Assembly (NCBI GenBank): GCA_009775605.1
Contig: VSPV01000098.1
Location: 1 to 9,809 of the forward strand
Length of the DNA: 9,809 nucleotides
Direction of reading: 5' to 3'
Source: Paramuribaculum sp.
GTDB taxonomy: Bacteria; Bacteroidota; Bacteroidia; Bacteroidales; Muribaculaceae
Below are positions 1 through 5,301 of this stretch, in pieces (within the stretch, counting starts at the first letter, position 1; every line of letters starts with the position of its first letter). The notes under the pieces are model-generated. The model was not told where the DNA came from. It saw nothing but the letters and a program-made list of their open reading frames with translations, and did no database searches. The translations under genes and the position numbers were made by a program.

Positions 1-101
1 ACATGGGGCGTAGCCTCCCGGCCTCACTCTCGAAGCGGCTGCGGGTAAACAATTGTGTCATAACTATCGGGTATTGAAAAAAACTGTTTCAGATTATTTC
101 A

Positions 102-1127
102 TTAGAGGGGACGCACACCGTCTTTACGGTTGCTTTCGATCTTTACGGTTGAGGGATTTCCGGCATATCTTATCTCGCCCACGCTCGATCTGCGGGCAAC
201 CAGGCTGTTTACGGCGTGGCAGGTAACATTGCCCGAGCTGCTTACGGAGGCATCCACGTCTTTTGCTTTCAAACCTTTGGCATTTATATCCCCTACGCTT
301 CTCGCCGACAGATTGGCCGATGAACACACGCCCGTAAGGTTTATATTGCCGGAACTGCCGCTGGATGCGCTCACATCATTCACCTTGAGCTCGCTCACTC
401 TTATATCTCCTGAGGAATTGGTGCTGATAGAAGCCGACGGAGCAGAAACCGTGGTGATTTTTATATCGCCGGCCGAATTTGTGCTTAACGAAACCGTTTC
501 TCCGGCCACTATTTCCGGCACTTCCACATCGCCTGCCGAATTTACTGACACACTCGCTCTATTGCGGGCACTTACATTTTCGGTTTCTATATCTCCTGCC
601 GAATTAACAATGAGGGAAACATTTTCGGCTTTCAGGGTGCCGGTCTCGATATCACCGGCCGAATTGGTCTGAAGCCTGATGTCAGCGGCTTCAATTGCTT
701 TCGCCGTAATGCCGCCCGCGCTCAGCACTCTCATCTCCACAGTCTTACCGTTGAGACGTATGTTGCTCTTTATATCGATGTCGCCGGCCGAGGCTGTGGT
801 GAACTTGTTCACATCCGGTGCAGAAATCTTTATATGGGATTTATGGCTGCCACGGATATTCATGCTCTCTTTGTAAGAAACTATCAGCTCAGAGCCTTTT
901 ATCGCCACCTGTATATAGGGCATGAGATTGTCAGGAGCGTAGATTTCGATATCCCGCTGTCCCACGGTATAGACTATATCCAGTGATGTATTTGTGCGGA
1001 TGGCCGTGAATGCGCCTGAATTGACCTTGCGTGTTATATAACGGTTGCTCGGAGTTACATCGGCGGCCTGGGCGGCAAGCGCACCAAAGGCCATGAGTGC
1101 TATTGCAATTGACTTTAATGATTTCAT
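102..1127 (-). CDS. Secreted DUF2807 (GIN-domain, adhesin-head-like) beta-helix repeat protein
   Basis: The product is a 341-residue exported protein of the DUF2807 family ('putative auto-transporter adhesin, head GIN domain'), common in Bacteroidetes and of unproven function. Seen: an N-terminal signal peptide (MKSLKS, hydrophobic stretch, AQA|A cleavage near residue 21), then a lead-in domain (about 22-112), then about 11 degenerate rungs from about residue 113 to 322. Each rung is near 20 residues and starts with S-A/S-G-D-I/V, as in NSAGDIETG and NSAGDIKIT. This pattern fits a right-handed parallel beta-helix. There is no lipobox or visible membrane anchor, so the product is probably periplasmic or surface-associated. 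I chose the ATG at 1127 because the signal peptide begins there; an in-frame GTG at 1175 would add 16 residues that spoil the signal. It lies 184 bp downstream of the outer-membrane barrel gene on the same strand. The family call is firm; the role is unknown. Confidence 0.88.
   Translation of the reverse strand: MKSLKSIAIALMAFGALAAQAADVTPSNRYITRKVNSGAFTAIRTNTSLDIVYTVGQRDIEIYAPDNLMPYIQVAIKGSELIVSYKESMNIRGSHKSHIKISAPDVNKFTTASAGDIDIKSNIRLNGKTVEMRVLSAGGITAKAIEAADIRLQTNSAGDIETGTLKAENVSLIVNSAGDIETENVSARNRASVSVNSAGDVEVPEIVAGETVSLSTNSAGDIKITTVSAPSASISTNSSGDIRVSELKVNDVSASSGSSGNINLTGVCSSANLSARSVGDINAKGLKAKDVDASVSSSGNVTCHAVNSLVARRSSVGEIRYAGNPSTVKIESNRKDGVRPL
162..791 (-). repeat. Tandem coding repeat of about 60 bp (SAGDI rungs)
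   Basis: About 11 in-frame degenerate copies lie inside the DUF2807 gene, with periods of roughly 57-69 bp (17-23 residues, mostly 20-21). On the plus strand the most conserved core reads like atatc(g/t)cc(g/t)gccgaatt, seen near 463, 525, 587 and 650. Central copies are the most alike and outer copies the most diverged (SVGDI, SSGNV, SVGEI), which suggests internal duplication followed by decay. This is a protein-structural repeat, not a CRISPR or mobile element. Confidence 0.85.
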
Positions 1128-1163
1128 GATTGATTTATTAATTGTAAAACTACTAATTTTTTT

Positions 1164-1174
1164 TGACGTCGTCA
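1164..1174. promoter_or_regulatory. Perfect 11-bp palindrome upstream of the DUF2807 gene
   Basis: TGACG-T-CGTCA is a perfect inverted repeat (5+1+5), 38-48 bp upstream of the start codon at 1127. On the coding (minus) strand it is followed by an A8 run. The position suits an operator or an element overlapping the promoter. No clean TAnnTTTG box is visible in the 184-bp gap, so the promoter cannot be fixed. An 11-bp palindrome can arise by chance. Confidence 0.25.
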
Positions 1175-1216
1175 CTATAATGACACATGGAACACGCCAA
1201 ACGTTACATCAAAAAC

Positions 1217-1299
1217 AAAAAAAAATTCAGGCCCGAAGATAAATAGCTTATGCTCAACACCTTCCGACCTGATTTTTTATAACCTGCCTGAGCGGGCCT
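1217..1299 (-). terminator. Possible intrinsic terminator after the outer-membrane barrel gene
   Basis: Read on the minus strand, AGGCCCG (1299-1293) is the exact complement of CGGGCCT (1235-1229). The second arm is followed after three bases by nine T's (1225-1217). An alternative pairing of TCAGGC (from about 1290) with GCCTGA puts the T run almost directly after the stem. The loop is long (about 57 nt), which weakens the call, but position (just past the stop codon at 1312), GC-rich arms and T tract all fit. Confidence 0.35.
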
Positions 1300-1311
1300 T
1301 ACACATTTTTA

Positions 1312-3396
1312 TTATTTACCTGCGGCCTTGGTCTGTTCCACTCCTGAAGAAGTGTTGGCCTTTCGGTCTATGCCATTGCGTTTGCGGCCCCAGTCTATTT
1401 TGTAATTGAAACCGACGGCTACAGTGCGCTCTGCGCGAGCGTGAAAACGGTTTTTGCTCCACACTATCCGGCCGCGTTTCTCGATTTCCTGGCCTCGGTA
1501 TTCTCCTATAGGATTGAGCCATGTGGCAGTGAACTCGAAATTACGGTAGCGGTATGACAGGTTCATCATGTGGAAATCCTCATATCGGGTCTGTGTCTGT
1601 CCCCAGAGATTACGACTGCTTTTCTTGGCATAAATGGATAGGGTAAAATTCTTGTGGGTGAGCTGTGCCGTACCTTCGGCATATATGCTGTTGCTGATGA
1701 GCATATAGTTTGGCCCGTGGTTACGGTAGTGGCGGAATGAAACCGTGCCGTTTATTGTCAGCAGACCCGGTACCACCGTGATTCTTGGCGAGAAGTCTAT
1801 GAAATACTGGGTATAACCCGTAGAATTGGCCCAGGTATTGAAAATCATGCCCTCGGGTGTATAACCGTTATATTCCATTATAGCACCGGGAGAACGGCTC
1901 CACCGTGCACTGAGGGTGCCGGCAAAACGGGGAATGCTCCATCCGTATGAAAGCTTGAGACCATAAGTGGTGAACGGCTTCAGATCCGGGTTGCCCCGCT
2001 GCACCTGATAAGCGTCAATCTGCTGCGTCACCACAGAGGTTTCAGTAAGTGAAGGCGTAGTGGAGTAAGAGCTGTAATTGAGCGTAAGATTCGAACCGGA
2101 ACCCAGATTCCAGTTGAACGTGAAATCCGGAGTAAACATAAAGTCATTGGTCGATTTGCCGTTCTCTACATATTCACTGTGCCAGAACTCACCGCTCACG
2201 CCGCCACTCAGAGTTATCTTCCCGAGACGGTGCATATACTCGGAAAATATCGTTTCCACATCCCTACGCTGATGAAACACACTTTTCTTCCCGGTATTAT
2301 ACTCCTCGCGGTTGCGTGCAAGGTTATAACGCACTCCTGCGGTGAATCGCGATGCATCCCATTCTTTAATATACATACCTTCGAGCGCCAGGCCGGCATT
2401 ACGGCTGCGGATGCGGTTGTTGACCGAAATCAGGGTCTCATGCAGAGGCAAAGTCTCCTCACGATTCAGTCGGTTGCTGCGTCCAAGTCCCAGACTACCG
2501 TCGGCATCGAATATCAGCATCTGTTTTCTTCCCAGGTTGTAATCCATGTAGAAATGCAGTTTCGGTGTCGACACCGGATTGAAACTCTGGTCAGTATAGC
2601 CGGATACATCTTCATCGGTCTTTGTTCTGCCCTCGTAATAATTCGACTTAAAATCCCTGTTAAATCCGAACGATGTATATATATTGATTTTATCCGGCCG
2701 GGAATAGCTGTAGGCCGTATTGATGTTGGCCCACAGCATTTCTGCCCGGCCAAGGGTATCCGTAAGTGCGCGTGCCACGCTGTGTCCGTCGCTCAGACGA
2801 AAGCGCTCGTTATATAATCGTGTTGTGGTGAAATTCTTGCGGATAGAACCGTAACCGTCGATATCAAACTGGGAATATCCGCGGTTAAGACTTACCGCAC
2901 CATCATAATTTCCAAAATTAAAATCACGGAGCGCCTGTTCACCCGATATTTTCATGAATCCTCCTGAGTCGGGGTTCCTGACTATGATGTTGATTACCGC
3001 CGGCACCTTGCCGTAACGCACACCGGGATTGGTTATAAGCTCCACACGCGCTATATTGGCCGGATCAAGAGCGATTACCTTCTCCATAGTCGTCCGCCTG
3101 TTGTTGATACGCAGCTCAGGAGTCTCGCCGTTTACCTTTATTTCCTTCATGAAGGTATTGATGCCCACACCGGGCATCTGCATGTTGTTCAGCAGCGCGA
3201 GGCCACCTCCGGAGCGCTCCTTAGTAGCGGCCGACGGCATATACACGTCGCGGTCACTCTTGCGTATTACAGGGGTGGCTTTCACCGTTACCTCCTCCAG
3301 GTCAACCGACAGGGAATCGGCCACCGGCGGCTGTGCAAAAACCGGGGCACCAAGCGTCAGTGCCATTATCGATGATATGATTAGTCTCGAATACAT
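1312..3396 (-). CDS. TonB-dependent receptor-like outer-membrane beta-barrel protein (OMP_b-brl_3 type)
   Basis: The product is a 694-residue outer-membrane protein. Seen in order: signal peptide (residues 1-21, VFA|QPP); a TonB-box-like segment LEEVTVKA (33-40); a plug domain (about 45-140) with KVNGETPELRINNRR, DPANIARVELITNPG and YGKVPAVINIIV, the usual plug signature; then a long stretch of alternating aromatic/polar strands with short turns typical of the OMP_b-brl_3 barrel; final strand near VAVGFNYKIDWG. A hydrophilic tail of about 24 residues follows. Many family members carry a carboxypeptidase-like regulatory domain before the plug; this one goes straight from signal peptide to TonB box. 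No SusD-like partner gene is adjacent, so it is not an obvious glycan-uptake pair. The substrate cannot be told from sequence. The family has also been described as TonB-dependent receptors lacking a known ligand. The ATG at 3396 starts a good signal peptide. Confidence 0.88.
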   Translation of the reverse strand: MYSRLIISSIMALTLGAPVFAQPPVADSLSVDLEEVTVKATPVIRKSDRDVYMPSAATKERSGGGLALLNNMQMPGVGINTFMKEIKVNGETPELRINNRRTTMEKVIALDPANIARVELITNPGVRYGKVPAVINIIVRNPDSGGFMKISGEQALRDFNFGNYDGAVSLNRGYSQFDIDGYGSIRKNFTTTRLYNERFRLSDGHSVARALTDTLGRAEMLWANINTAYSYSRPDKINIYTSFGFNRDFKSNYYEGRTKTDEDVSGYTDQSFNPVSTPKLHFYMDYNLGRKQMLIFDADGSLGLGRSNRLNREETLPLHETLISVNNRIRSRNAGLALEGMYIKEWDASRFTAGVRYNLARNREEYNTGKKSVFHQRRDVETIFSEYMHRLGKITLSGGVSGEFWHSEYVENGKSTNDFMFTPDFTFNWNLGSGSNLTLNYSSYSTTPSLTETSVVTQQIDAYQVQRGNPDLKPFTTYGLKLSYGWSIPRFAGTLSARWSRSPGAIMEYNGYTPEGMIFNTWANSTGYTQYFIDFSPRITVVPGLLTINGTVSFRHYRNHGPNYMLISNSIYAEGTAQLTHKNFTLSIYAKKSSRNLWGQTQTRYEDFHMMNLSYRYRNFEFTATWLNPIGEYRGQEIEKRGRIVWSKNRFHARAERTVAVGFNYKIDWGRKRNGIDRKANTSSGVEQTKAAGK

Positions 3397-3564
3397 AGAT
3401 TTTCTTTTTTGAGTTGGAATTTATCAGCTGATTCATCCCTTAGACGTAATAAAGCATGCAAAAAGTTGCAAGCACCCGATTTTTTTTCAAGAAATCAATC
3501 TTCGTATTAAGTAAAAATACTCAAACACCCGCGTCTTGCCGACAGAATTAAATTACTGAAATAC

Positions 3565-3592
3565 AACATTCTATATTTAGAGATAGAATGTT
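3565..3592. promoter_or_regulatory. Perfect 10+10 bp inverted repeat, likely operator or 5' UTR hairpin
   Basis: AACATTCTAT and ATAGAATGTT are exact reverse complements separated by 8 bp (3575-3582). A near copy of one arm, ATAGAATATT (9 of 10), lies at 3638-3647, just upstream of the -33 box of the efflux promoter. The repeat sits immediately downstream of the candidate leftward -7 box. It could therefore be a repressor site over the transcription start of the barrel gene, or a hairpin at the 5' end of its mRNA. No regulator gene is present in the window. Confidence 0.55.
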
Positions 3593-3596
3593 AAAG

Positions 3597-3627
3597 CAAA
3601 ATTAAGAGATCGCTTTTATATTAAAAT
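3597..3627 (-). promoter_or_regulatory. Candidate leftward promoter for the barrel gene
   Basis: On the minus strand TAATTTTG (3604-3597) matches the Bacteroidetes -7 consensus TAnnTTTG exactly. The position 19 nt upstream reads TTTT (3627-3624) where TTTG is expected. Transcription would start near 3590, inside the inverted repeat, giving a leader of nearly 200 nt before the start codon at 3396. That length is unusual, and I saw no better candidate nearer the gene. Confidence 0.4.
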
Positions 3628-3660
3628 ATGTTAATGGATAGAATATTTCTTGTGAATTAT

Positions 3661-3691
3661 TTTGCAGGTTTCAGATATAGCTCTACCTTTG
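3661..3691 (+). promoter_or_regulatory. Bacteroidetes-type promoter of the efflux operon
   Basis: TTTG (3661-3664) and TACCTTTG (3684-3691) match the -33 and -7 consensus boxes (TTTG, TAnnTTTG) with a 19-nt spacer, as is usual for the primary sigma factor of Bacteroidetes. Transcription is expected to begin around 3696-3700, leaving a leader of about 150 nt before the start codon at 3850. This is the best promoter match in the window. Confidence 0.75.
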
Positions 3692-3703
3692 CATCAGTTT
3701 TTC

Positions 3704-3724
3704 ATGGTATTAGATTTAAGGTAA
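3704..3724 (+). CDS. Possible six-codon leader peptide (MVLDLR)
   Basis: ATG at 3704 followed by five codons and TAA reads MVLDLR. It lies a few nucleotides after the predicted transcription start and ends exactly where the terminator's extended stem begins. A ribosome paused on its last codons would cover the 5' arm of the hairpin, the arrangement expected for ribosome-controlled attenuation. The upstream leader is so short that initiation would be almost leaderless. ORFs this short are common by chance, so the call rests on position only. Confidence 0.3.
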   Translation: MVLDLR

Positions 3725-3761
3725 GAAGATTATTCGTCGTGACGACGAGTAATTTTTTTTT
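3723..3761 (+). terminator. Strong intrinsic terminator inside the efflux leader (attenuator-like)
   Basis: TTATTCGTCG (3730-3739) pairs fully with CGACGAGTAA (3743-3752), with one G-U pair and a three-base TGA loop. It is followed at once by nine T's (3753-3761). The A/G-rich bases at 3723-3729 can also pair with the T run. The structure is a textbook Rho-independent terminator, yet it lies between the promoter and the first gene of the operon, so it should cut transcription to an RNA of about 65 nt unless relieved. A second T7 run follows at about 3769-3775. Confidence 0.75.
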
Positions 3762-3817
3762 GCCCCTATTTTTTTCGGCTAAAAACGAACCCAAGCCGTT
3801 TTCATTGAGTTTTTAAT

Positions 3818-3847
3818 ATGTGCGGAAGTGGTTTCCGCGGATATTAA
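3818..3847 (+). promoter_or_regulatory. Start-proximal mini-ORF (MCGSGFRGY) with hairpin before the TolC-like gene
   Basis: ATG at 3818 opens a nine-codon ORF that ends with TAA at 3845-3847, two bases before the efflux start codon at 3850. Inside it GCGGAA (3822-3827) and TTCCGC (3833-3838) form a perfect 6-bp hairpin with a 5-nt loop. The layout would suit translational coupling or a translation-sensitive structure at the entry of the operon. It could equally be chance. Confidence 0.3.
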
Positions 3848-3849
3848 AT

Positions 3850-5280
3850 ATGAAAACGTCCCTTACCGTTTCTATTCTTTTGCTCGCCTCGTGGTTTCCG
3901 AATGTTCTGCATGCACAGCAGACGGCCCATTACGGCATTGCCTCCGACACGCCCTCGCGATGGCAAGCGGAGACAGGTTTCACTCAGGATCCCCAGAAAG
4001 ATGCTTTCTGGTGGAAGAAATTCAATGACCCACTTCTTGATTCTCTGATTTCCCTTGGACTGGAACGCAATTACAACCTTGCCATGGCGGCACGCCGAAT
4101 AGAAATCGCCAGGCAGACCCTGCGTTCCGCACGAAGTGCGTATTACCCTTCCCTGAACCTGTCGGCCGGCTGGAATAAGATTCGGAATTCCGGCAATACC
4201 ACTGCCAGAAGCCTCCCGGAAACCACTATGGATTATTTCTCCGGCTCCGTAAGCGCTTCATGGGAGATTGACCTGTTCGGGAAGATCACAGCAAGAGTGA
4301 GACAGAGCAAAGAGGCACTGAAGGCTACCCGCGCCGAAACGGCCGGAGTTATGGTTTCGCTTTGCAGTGAAATCGCCTCGGCGTATATCCAGTTGCGGAT
4401 GTATCAGAATGAGCTCTCGGTAGCTAAAGAGCAGCTTGTTTCCCAGAACCGTGTGTTTGACGCCGCGAAGTCGCGCCATGAAGCCGGTCTTGCATCAAAG
4501 CTTGATGTGGCCCAAGCGGCCGTTATAGCCCACTCTACTGAAGCAATGATTCCCGGACTGGAGGCCAGTGTTGAATCGTCGCTCAATTCCCTTGCAATGC
4601 TCACAGGCGGTTTCCCGGGCTCCCTGACGGCTCTGACAGACACCGCCGCATATCACCATTTGGATTTTCAGCAGATAGTGTCAGTGGGCGTGCCGCTTGA
4701 CCTGCTGCGCAGGCGTCCTGATCTGGTTCAGGCAGAATTCACCATCGCGTCATCCGCCGCAGCACTCGGCATGACGAAAAAAGACTATCTTCCCTCCCTT
4801 ACCATAGAGGGCTCCATAGGTTTCGCCTCCCATTCCCTCAAGGATTTCGGCAAGAAAGAATCCCTCCAATGGTCTGTGGCCCCTACCCTCAGCTGGAATA
4901 TTTTCGACGGCTTCGCGCGCCGCGCCGCCGTGATTACGGCCCGGGAGAATATGCAGAATTCCGTCGACTCATATAATCTCACCCTGCTCTCGGCAGTACA
5001 GGAGGTGAACGATGCCATGGCCTCCTATACCTCCTCCCTCCGGGCCATCGACTCATATACAAGGGTGGTGGATGACGCTCGCGAGGCTTTCACTCTGGCT
5101 TTCGATCTCTACCGCGACGGCCTTTCCGATTTCACGAATGTGGCCGATGCGCAGATTTCCCTCCTCCAGTATGCCGACCGTCTTGTCACGGCCCGCGCCG
5201 ACGCGGCTCTTGCTCTCGTAACCCTCTATCGCGCTCTTGGCGGCGGATGGGACATCGATTCAATTTACGATAATAAATAA
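3850..5280 (+). CDS. TolC/OprM (NodT)-family outer-membrane efflux channel
   Basis: The product is the 476-residue outer-membrane exit duct of the RND pump encoded here; such proteins form trimers with a beta-barrel and a long alpha-helical tunnel. Seen: signal peptide 1-22 (VLHA|QQ); WWKKFNDP near 54-61; first family repeat with YYPSLNLS (98-105) and SWEIDLFGK (137-145); helical stretch to about 250; second repeat opening with VPLDLLRRRPDL (about 281-291), then DYLPSLTIEGSIGF, LSWNIFDGF and a final ALGGGWD. These are hallmark NodT/OprM motifs. Unlike OprM it has no lipobox cysteine, so it is probably not lipidated. I chose the ATG at 3850, where the signal peptide starts; an in-frame GTG at 3820 would add ten residues (MRKWFPRILN). 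It is the first gene of the operon, 21 bp before the adaptor. Family confidence is high; substrate unknown. Confidence 0.93.
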   Translation: MKTSLTVSILLLASWFPNVLHAQQTAHYGIASDTPSRWQAETGFTQDPQKDAFWWKKFNDPLLDSLISLGLERNYNLAMAARRIEIARQTLRSARSAYYPSLNLSAGWNKIRNSGNTTARSLPETTMDYFSGSVSASWEIDLFGKITARVRQSKEALKATRAETAGVMVSLCSEIASAYIQLRMYQNELSVAKEQLVSQNRVFDAAKSRHEAGLASKLDVAQAAVIAHSTEAMIPGLEASVESSLNSLAMLTGGFPGSLTALTDTAAYHHLDFQQIVSVGVPLDLLRRRPDLVQAEFTIASSAAALGMTKKDYLPSLTIEGSIGFASHSLKDFGKKESLQWSVAPTLSWNIFDGFARRAAVITARENMQNSVDSYNLTLLSAVQEVNDAMASYTSSLRAIDSYTRVVDDAREAFTLAFDLYRDGLSDFTNVADAQISLLQYADRLVTARADAALALVTLYRALGGGWDIDSIYDNK

Positions 5281-5283
5281 TCC

Positions 5284-5300
5284 ACATCAATAACTGATGT
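5284..5300 (+). promoter_or_regulatory. Intercistronic hairpin before the adaptor gene
   Basis: ACATCA (5284-5289) and TGATGT (5295-5300) form a perfect 6-bp stem with a 5-nt loop, filling most of the 21-bp gap and ending one base before the adaptor ATG at 5302. It lacks a T run, so it is not a terminator. It might tune translation or mRNA processing, but a short AT-rich hairpin is weak evidence. Confidence 0.25.
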
Positions 5301-5301
5301 C

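Larger units (their letters stand above)
3397..3849. other. Divergent control region between barrel gene and efflux operon
   Basis: This 453-bp AT-rich stretch has no convincing full gene. From left to right it holds a short TGCAA-AAAG-TTGCA inverted repeat (3457-3470), the large 10+10 inverted repeat (3565-3592), a candidate leftward promoter (3597-3627), a third copy of the repeat arm (3638-3647), the rightward promoter (3661-3691), a six-codon ORF (3704-3724), an intrinsic terminator (3723-3761) and a start-proximal mini-ORF/hairpin (3818-3847). An in-frame reading of 62 codons across 3628-3816 has the composition of non-coding DNA and overlaps the promoter, so I do not count it. Confidence 0.6.

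Noticed and set aside
1..78. Plus-strand open frame (ATG at 3, stop at 76-78), possibly the end of a gene entering from the left
   Set aside because: It is only about 24 codons, Arg/Ser-rich, with no recognisable motif; coding cannot be judged without the flanking sequence.
75..91. TGAAA/TTTCA stem downstream of the DUF2807 stop as a terminator
   Set aside because: It has a five-base AT-rich stem with the T's in the loop and none after it on the minus strand; too weak to call.
130..672. 180-codon plus-strand ORF with ISPAE repeats opposite the DUF2807 gene
   Set aside because: It is the antisense shadow of the SAGDI repeat; it has no signal peptide, family resemblance or promoter, and the minus-strand reading has all of the expected protein features.
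162..791. Possible CRISPR array because of the regular spacing of about 60 bp
   Set aside because: The copies are degenerate, contiguous and in frame within a protein-coding gene, with no unique spacers between identical repeats.
1128..1175. GTG start that would extend the DUF2807 protein by 16 residues
   Set aside because: The extension is poly-Lys/Ser from AT-rich upstream DNA and places the signal peptide internally; the ATG at 1127 fits better.
3457..3470. TGCAA-AAAG-TTGCA inverted repeat upstream of the barrel gene
   Set aside because: It has short arms in A/T-rich DNA and no promoter box at the right spacing; probably chance, so mentioned only within the intergenic entry.
3776..3802. 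CGGCT...AGCCG stem followed by TTTT as a second leader terminator
   Set aside because: It has only five base pairs, a 13-nt loop and a short T run; much weaker than the hairpin at 3730-3752.
3628..3816. 62-codon plus-strand ORF just upstream of the efflux operon
   Set aside because: It spans the promoter and the terminator hairpin, is rich in Phe/Leu from T-runs, and has the composition of translated non-coding AT-rich DNA.
3820..3849. GTG start that would extend the TolC-like protein by ten residues
   Set aside because: The ATG at 3850 gives a clean signal peptide; the extension only adds charged residues before it. Not excluded, but less likely.
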